Part shown: positions 6,793 to 10,227 of the stretch, piece by piece
Layout of the letters: each line of letters begins with the position of its first letter
Position numbering within the stretch: the stretch's first letter is position 1
Assembly: GCA_023449855.1 (NCBI GenBank)
Contig: JAEXHR010000039.1
Coordinates: 1 to 10,227 of the forward strand
Reading direction: 5' to 3'
Length of the DNA: 10,227 bases
Source: Pseudomonadota bacterium
GTDB taxonomy: Bacteria; Pseudomonadota; Alphaproteobacteria; Rhizobiales; Xanthobacteraceae
The notes under the pieces: model-generated
Databases searched by the model: none
Seen by the model: the letters and a program-made list of their open reading frames with translations, nothing else
What the model was told of the DNA's origin: nothing
Made by a program: the position numbers and the translations under genes

Positions 6793-7461
6793 TTACTTGG
6801 TGCCGTCCTGATCGGGCGATTCCACCGGAGCGGTCTCGCCAGTCGAGTGCCCCTCGACAGATCCCTGCTCCGGCTCGGCGGCCGGCGACGGGTTCGGCAG
6901 CGTCCAGCTCGGGCTGCTGTCTTCGGACAACGGCAACTGCGGAGCGACCGGCTTGGGCTTCGGCACGCGCGGCTTGCGCGGCGGCTTCGGCGGCAGCGGA
7001 GCGGGGGCCGGAGCGTCGAGCACGACCGGCGCCGCCGCGGCACTCGCCATCAATTCGTTCGGAACGGTGACCTTCGCCTTCGGAGCCTTCTTCGCCGGAG
7101 CTTTCCTGGCAGGCGCTTTGGCAGCCTTCTTCGGCGCGGCCTTCTTCACGGTTTTTTTCGGCGCGGCAGCCTTCTTGGCCGGCGCTTTGGCTGCGGACTT
7201 CTTCGCAGCTTTCTTGACCGCCTTCTTTACGGCCTTCTTGGCCGTCTTCTTCGCAGCCTTCTTCGGCGCTTTCTTAGCAGCCTTCTTCACTGTCTTCTTG
7301 GCAGCCGCTTTCTTTGCAGTGGCCTTCTTGGGCGCCGCCTTCTTGGCGGACTTCTTCGAAGCCTTCTTGGCCACCTTCTTCGCAGCCTTCTCCGCCAGCT
7401 TCAGCTTTTTCAGCTTCTTCTTGTCTTTCTTGTCCTTCTTCGAATTCTTGTCTTTAGCCAT
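6793..7461 (-). CDS. Histone H1-like lysine/alanine-rich protein with acidic proline-rich tail
   Basis: The 222-residue product has two distinct parts. Residues 1-130 are almost entirely Lys, Ala and Pro in irregular repeats such as KKAAKK, APKKA and KKTVKKA, resembling the C-terminal tails of eukaryotic histone H1 and bacterial H1-like proteins (Bordetella BpH1, chlamydial Hc). Such tails bind DNA or RNA non-specifically. Residues 131-150 form a short neutral linker, 151-175 are proline-rich (PAPAPLPPKPPRKP), and 180-222 form an acidic tail free of the repeats. No signal peptide or membrane span is present, so it is cytoplasmic. ATG at 7461 is preceded by AGGAG at 7 bases. It is followed by a strong terminator and separated by 143 bases from glcF, so it may be a single-gene unit. 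Nucleoid or nucleic-acid binding is an inference from composition; low-complexity sequence gives weak homology. Confidence 0.85.
   Translation of the reverse strand: MAKDKNSKKDKKDKKKLKKLKLAEKAAKKVAKKASKKSAKKAAPKKATAKKAAAKKTVKKAAKKAPKKAAKKTAKKAVKKAVKKAAKKSAAKAPAKKAAAPKKTVKKAAPKKAAKAPARKAPAKKAPKAKVTVPNELMASAAAAPVVLDAPAPAPLPPKPPRKPRVPKPKPVAPQLPLSEDSSPSWTLPNPSPAAEPEQGSVEGHSTGETAPVESPDQDGTK
7072..7461 (-). repeat. Low-complexity Lys-Ala coding repeats
   Basis: The basic domain of the histone-like gene is written mainly with AAG and GCN codons. At DNA level this gives a degenerate repeat of GCCTTCTT-type units on the plus strand, not phased to one fixed period. It leaves the other frames open without making them genes. 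Such tracts are prone to length change between strains. Confidence 0.7.
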
Positions 7462-7556
7462 CGTGGTGCTCCTGTTGCCGCCGATCGACCAGGACCGGCG
7501 TTCAAATCTCCGCGCCAGGCGGGGCCATAGACCAGTTCACTTCGACGCAAGCGACC

Positions 7557-7575
7557 GCGGGCGTAAAACGCCCGC
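7557..7575 (-). terminator. Candidate terminator hairpin after glcF
   Basis: GCGGGCG (7557-7563) and CGCCCGC (7569-7575) form a perfect 7-bp stem with loop TAAAA. It lies 29 bases after the glcF stop on the minus strand. No T-tract follows the stem, so it may be a weak terminator or an mRNA end-protecting structure. Confidence 0.4.
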
Positions 7576-7604
7576 AACACCTTTCTCTCGTCGGATTGGA
7601 TCGA

Positions 7605-8918
7605 TCAGTTCAATCCTGGCCTGGGACCGCCCGTCGCCCAATCGAGAAGCTCAATCGTGTGTACGACCGGGACATTCGTCCCGCCGGCGATCTGGACCAT
7701 GCAGCCGATGTTGCCGGCAGCGATGACATCCGGCTTGATGCTCGCGATGTTTGCGACCTTACGGTCGCGCAAACGGCTCGCGATATCAGGCTGGAGCAGA
7801 TTGTAAGTACCCGCCGAACCGCAACACAAATGGCTCTCCGGGATATCTTTCACCACGAATCCATTCTTGGAAAGCAATTCTTTGGGCGCCTGTGTGATTT
7901 TTTGCCCATGCTGTAGCGAACATGCCGAATGATAGGCGACGACCAGATTGCTTTGCTTGTCAGGTATCGGCAATTCGAGGCCTGCCACATACTCGCTGAT
8001 GTCCTTCGCGAGCGATGACACTTTCGCTGCAGGGGCAGCGAATTCGGCATCCTCGCGCAACATGTAGCCGTAGTCCTTTATGACAGTCCCGCAGCCCGAT
8101 GCAGTGACCAGGATCGCATCGAGGCCGCCGCGATCGGCTTCGCCGAGCCACACGCCGATATTGGCCCTGGCCCGTGCGAACGCATCGCCGTCACGACCGA
8201 GATGATGCGTCAACGCACCGCAACATTGCTCGTCGCGGACAAGAACGACTTCGACGCCATGCCGGGTCAGGAGCCGGATCGCCGCGTCGTTGATCCGCGG
8301 CGCCAGCACCTGCTGGGCGCAGCCCTGCAGCAAAGCCACGCGGGCGCGCCGGGGCCCGACGGCGGGAAACACGCTGCCGCCGGTCGGGCCGGCGGGCGGC
8401 AGTTGTGCCGGCGCCATGGTCAGCATCGCCTTGACGCGGCTGAGCAGGTTCGGGCTTGCCTGCTTTCGCGTGGAAGGCAGCAACGCCGCCAGCGGACGCG
8501 CGAGCCGCGCCATGGTCATGCTGGCGCGAAACAGCGCCGGGCGCGGCAGCACGAAGGCCAGCACATCGCGCAGCAGCCGCTCGGGCAGCGGGCGCACATA
8601 CTCCTTCTCGATCTTCACCCGCGCCTGATCGACCAGATGCATATAGTTCACGCCGGACGGGCATGTGGTCATGCAGGACAGGCACGACAGGCAGCGGTCG
8701 ATATGTTTCACCACCTCCTGGGTCGGCTTCTGGTCCTTCTCCAGCATCTCCTTGATCAGATAGATGCGGCCGCGCGGACTATCGAGTTCGTCGCCGAGCA
8801 GCACATAGGTCGGACAGGTCGCGGTGCAGAAGCCGCAATGCACGCATTTGCGCAAGATCTTGTCGGCCTCCGCAATATCCGGATCGGCCAATTGGGTCGT
8901 CGTGAATTCGGTTTTCAT
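7605..8918 (-). CDS. glcF: Glycolate oxidase iron-sulfur subunit GlcF
   Basis: GlcF carries electrons from the flavin subunits of glycolate oxidase (GlcDEF), which turns glycolate into glyoxylate at the inner face of the membrane. The 437-residue protein has two ferredoxin-type 4Fe-4S motifs near the N-terminus: C25-x2-C28-x2-C31-x3-C35-P and C76-x2-C79-x2-C82-x3-C86-P. Two cysteine-rich (CCG) domains follow, with C200, C232-C233 and C276 in the first, and C333, C365-C366 and C406 in the second. All expected cysteines are present. The ATG at 8918 overlaps the glcE stop as ATGA, and GGAG (complement of 8928-8931) lies 9 bases upstream within glcE, which points to translational coupling. A related two-CCG subunit occurs in lactate utilisation complexes (LutA), but the adjacent FAD-binding GlcE settles the assignment. 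Confidence 0.95.
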   Translation of the reverse strand: MKTEFTTTQLADPDIAEADKILRKCVHCGFCTATCPTYVLLGDELDSPRGRIYLIKEMLEKDQKPTQEVVKHIDRCLSCLSCMTTCPSGVNYMHLVDQARVKIEKEYVRPLPERLLRDVLAFVLPRPALFRASMTMARLARPLAALLPSTRKQASPNLLSRVKAMLTMAPAQLPPAGPTGGSVFPAVGPRRARVALLQGCAQQVLAPRINDAAIRLLTRHGVEVVLVRDEQCCGALTHHLGRDGDAFARARANIGVWLGEADRGGLDAILVTASGCGTVIKDYGYMLREDAEFAAPAAKVSSLAKDISEYVAGLELPIPDKQSNLVVAYHSACSLQHGQKITQAPKELLSKNGFVVKDIPESHLCCGSAGTYNLLQPDIASRLRDRKVANIASIKPDVIAAGNIGCMVQIAGGTNVPVVHTIELLDWATGGPRPGLN

Positions 8919-10153
8919 GTCGAGAGGCTCCGCGACATCCGGCCGCGATTGAGAACATTCTTCGGATCGAAACTCTTGCGCACGCGCTCACCGAGCGCCG
9001 CTACGCCAGCCGATTGCGGATGAAATACATCGATGGCACGACGGACGTCTTCGGACGCGCGTATCAGCGTGGCATGGCCGCCGGCCGCATCGACGAGTTT
9101 ACGAAGCTGTGCTGCCTGCGCATCTGCCGATGGCGGCAGTGCCGCCCAGATCAGGCCGCCGCCCCAGTCATAGACGACCTCGCCTTGCGAGCGTTTTGCG
9201 ATCTCCTGCCCGAGCTTGCCGCCCGATGCAGGCGGACACACGATCCGCCAGACCGGCCACATGGCGCGCGGACCGCTAGCGGCGAAGACGACGACATCGC
9301 GAATATCAGACCACAGCGCGGCGGACTGGCTGTCCTCGATGATTTCCGCCGTCCCATAGGACTGCAGCAATGTGCTGAGCGAAGCCGCACGGCTCGATGC
9401 CGAGGCGGTGATGCCTTCGAGACGGATCAGCGTCACCGACTGGTCGGCGGCTGCGATCTCGCCGAGCGGGCCTTGTACGGCGCGCAGCGCCGAGCCCGGT
9501 AGATGCGCGGCACCGGAAATATCATAGGGCGAGCCGAGCGATGCAGTCATTGCCTTGTTGGCCGCGAGATCATCGAGGCCGCGCAGGACGAGCGTGCGCT
9601 CGGCCTCCGCGCGCGGCATCACCTTCAGCGTCACTTCCGTCATGACGGCGAGCGTGCCCCAGGCGCCAGTGATCAGCTTGCAGACATCGTAGCCGGTGAC
9701 GTTCTTCACCACGCGGCCACCGGCCTTGAAGCTCTCGCCGAAGCCGGACACCGCATGGACGCCAAGCAGATTATCGCGCGCACCGCCGGCCTGGATGCGG
9801 CGCGGCCCGGCGAGCCCCGCCGAGATCGTGCCGCCGATGGTACCGACATCGGGCGTACCGAGCAGGCGCGACGTATTCATTGGCTCGAACGAGAATTGCT
9901 GGTTCTTGCTGTCGAGCAGCGCCAGCACATCCGCGAAAGGCGCGCCGGCCTGCACGGTGAGGATCAGTTCGTTCGGCTCATAGGAGGTGACGGCATTGAG
10001 CGCGGAGAGATCGAGCACCGCATTGGTCGCGACCGGCTGACCGATGCTGCGCTTCGATCCGTGCCCGATGATTTCCAGCGGCTGCTCGCCGGCAATGGCG
10101 GCGCGCACGGCGGCTTCGACGTCCTGTGCGTCTCTGACTTTCAGTGTGTCCAC
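8915..10153 (-). CDS. glcE: Glycolate oxidase FAD-binding subunit GlcE
   Basis: GlcE is the smaller flavin-type subunit of GlcDEF. The 412-residue product shows an FAD_binding_4 domain: GHGSKRSIG 30-38, the GTIGGTISAGLAGPRR stretch 104-119, and VVKNVTGYDVCKLITGAWGT 148-167. The C-terminal FDPKNVLNRGRM (395-406) is the usual end motif of this family. It is longer than E. coli GlcE (about 350). GTG at 10153 is the only plausible start: a stop codon lies seven codons upstream in frame and the next in-frame ATG is residue 92. No good Shine-Dalgarno sequence precedes it, so it may depend on translation of an upstream gene, presumably glcD beyond the right edge. It overlaps glcF by 4 bases. Assignment is firm; absence of glcD is due to the window end. 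Confidence 0.94.
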   Translation of the reverse strand: MDTLKVRDAQDVEAAVRAAIAGEQPLEIIGHGSKRSIGQPVATNAVLDLSALNAVTSYEPNELILTVQAGAPFADVLALLDSKNQQFSFEPMNTSRLLGTPDVGTIGGTISAGLAGPRRIQAGGARDNLLGVHAVSGFGESFKAGGRVVKNVTGYDVCKLITGAWGTLAVMTEVTLKVMPRAEAERTLVLRGLDDLAANKAMTASLGSPYDISGAAHLPGSALRAVQGPLGEIAAADQSVTLIRLEGITASASSRAASLSTLLQSYGTAEIIEDSQSAALWSDIRDVVVFAASGPRAMWPVWRIVCPPASGGKLGQEIAKRSQGEVVYDWGGGLIWAALPPSADAQAAQLRKLVDAAGGHATLIRASEDVRRAIDVFHPQSAGVAALGERVRKSFDPKNVLNRGRMSRSLST

Positions 10154-10198
10154 GATGGCAACTTGTTCTTGTTAGTTGGGCAAACGAGGTGGATGACA

Positions 10199-10221
10199 AC
10201 CCTCCCCCTTGTGGGGAGGGT
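10199..10221. repeat. Small hairpin repeat upstream of glcE
   Basis: ACCCTCCCC (10199-10207) and GGGGAGGGT (10213-10221) form a perfect 9-bp stem with a five-base loop, followed by TCGGCCG. It resembles the dispersed 'cctcccc ... ggggagg' hairpins common between genes in Bradyrhizobium-type genomes (from memory, not searched). It probably lies between glcE and the presumed glcD, and the window ends within or just after it. Confidence 0.6.
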
Positions 10222-10227
10222 CGGCCG

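Noticed and set aside
6953..7726. A plus-strand frame encoding a very hydrophobic Ala/Phe repeat protein
   Set aside because: It is the mirror of the Lys/Ala codons of the histone-like gene (AAG-GCC read backwards gives Phe/Leu/Ala). The apparent membrane protein is an artefact of that repeat.
8202..9023. A 273-codon plus-strand frame across glcF and the end of glcE
   Set aside because: It is antisense to two well-supported genes and has shadow-type composition.

Overview
This GC-rich window looks like chromosomal DNA of an alphaproteobacterium in the Rhizobiales, most probably the Bradyrhizobium/Rhodopseudomonas/Afipia group (Nitrobacteraceae). The basis is codon and GC character, a Gcw_chp/TorF-type outer membrane protein, a lysine/alanine-rich histone-like protein, a split glycolate oxidase, and dispersed hairpin repeats of the 'cctcacccg ... 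cctctccccgc' kind at both edges. The genus cannot be fixed from this sequence. There are seven genes I consider real. Most other long open frames are antisense or out-of-frame shadows caused by high GC.

Layout. 1-193: compound palindromic repeat. 198-1862 (-): LctP-family lactate/glycolate permease. 1863-2188: divergent control region with a 7+7 bp inverted repeat. 2189-3931 (+): fused permease-ATPase ABC exporter/importer of the BacA/SbmA-YddA-Rv1819c type, starting at GTG. 3928-5247 (-): ClC-type Cl-/H+ antiporter whose stop overlaps the ABC stop; a hairpin spans both stops. 5321-5348: strong terminator for the next gene. 5375-6382 (-): exported beta-barrel protein (TorF/Gcw_chp family). 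6383-6792: about 410 bases without a gene, holding the porin leader and the histone-like gene's terminator. 6793-7461 (-): histone H1-like protein with an acidic, proline-rich tail. 7605-8918 (-) and 8915-10153 (-): glcF and glcE, joined by an ATGA overlap; glcD is expected just beyond the right edge. 10199-10221: another small hairpin repeat.

How the genes fit together. glcE and glcF encode the FAD-binding and iron-sulfur subunits of glycolate oxidase. The LctP-family permease at the other end of the window belongs to the family that carries lactate and glycolate, so it may supply the substrate, but four unrelated genes lie between them and the link is only a suggestion. The ABC transporter, ClC antiporter and outer membrane protein are envelope functions with no evident shared pathway. 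I found no clear unknown multi-gene system. The points most worth a second look are the hairpin against the ClC start codon, the hairpin shared by the convergent stops, the two-part histone-like protein, and the compound palindrome at the left edge.
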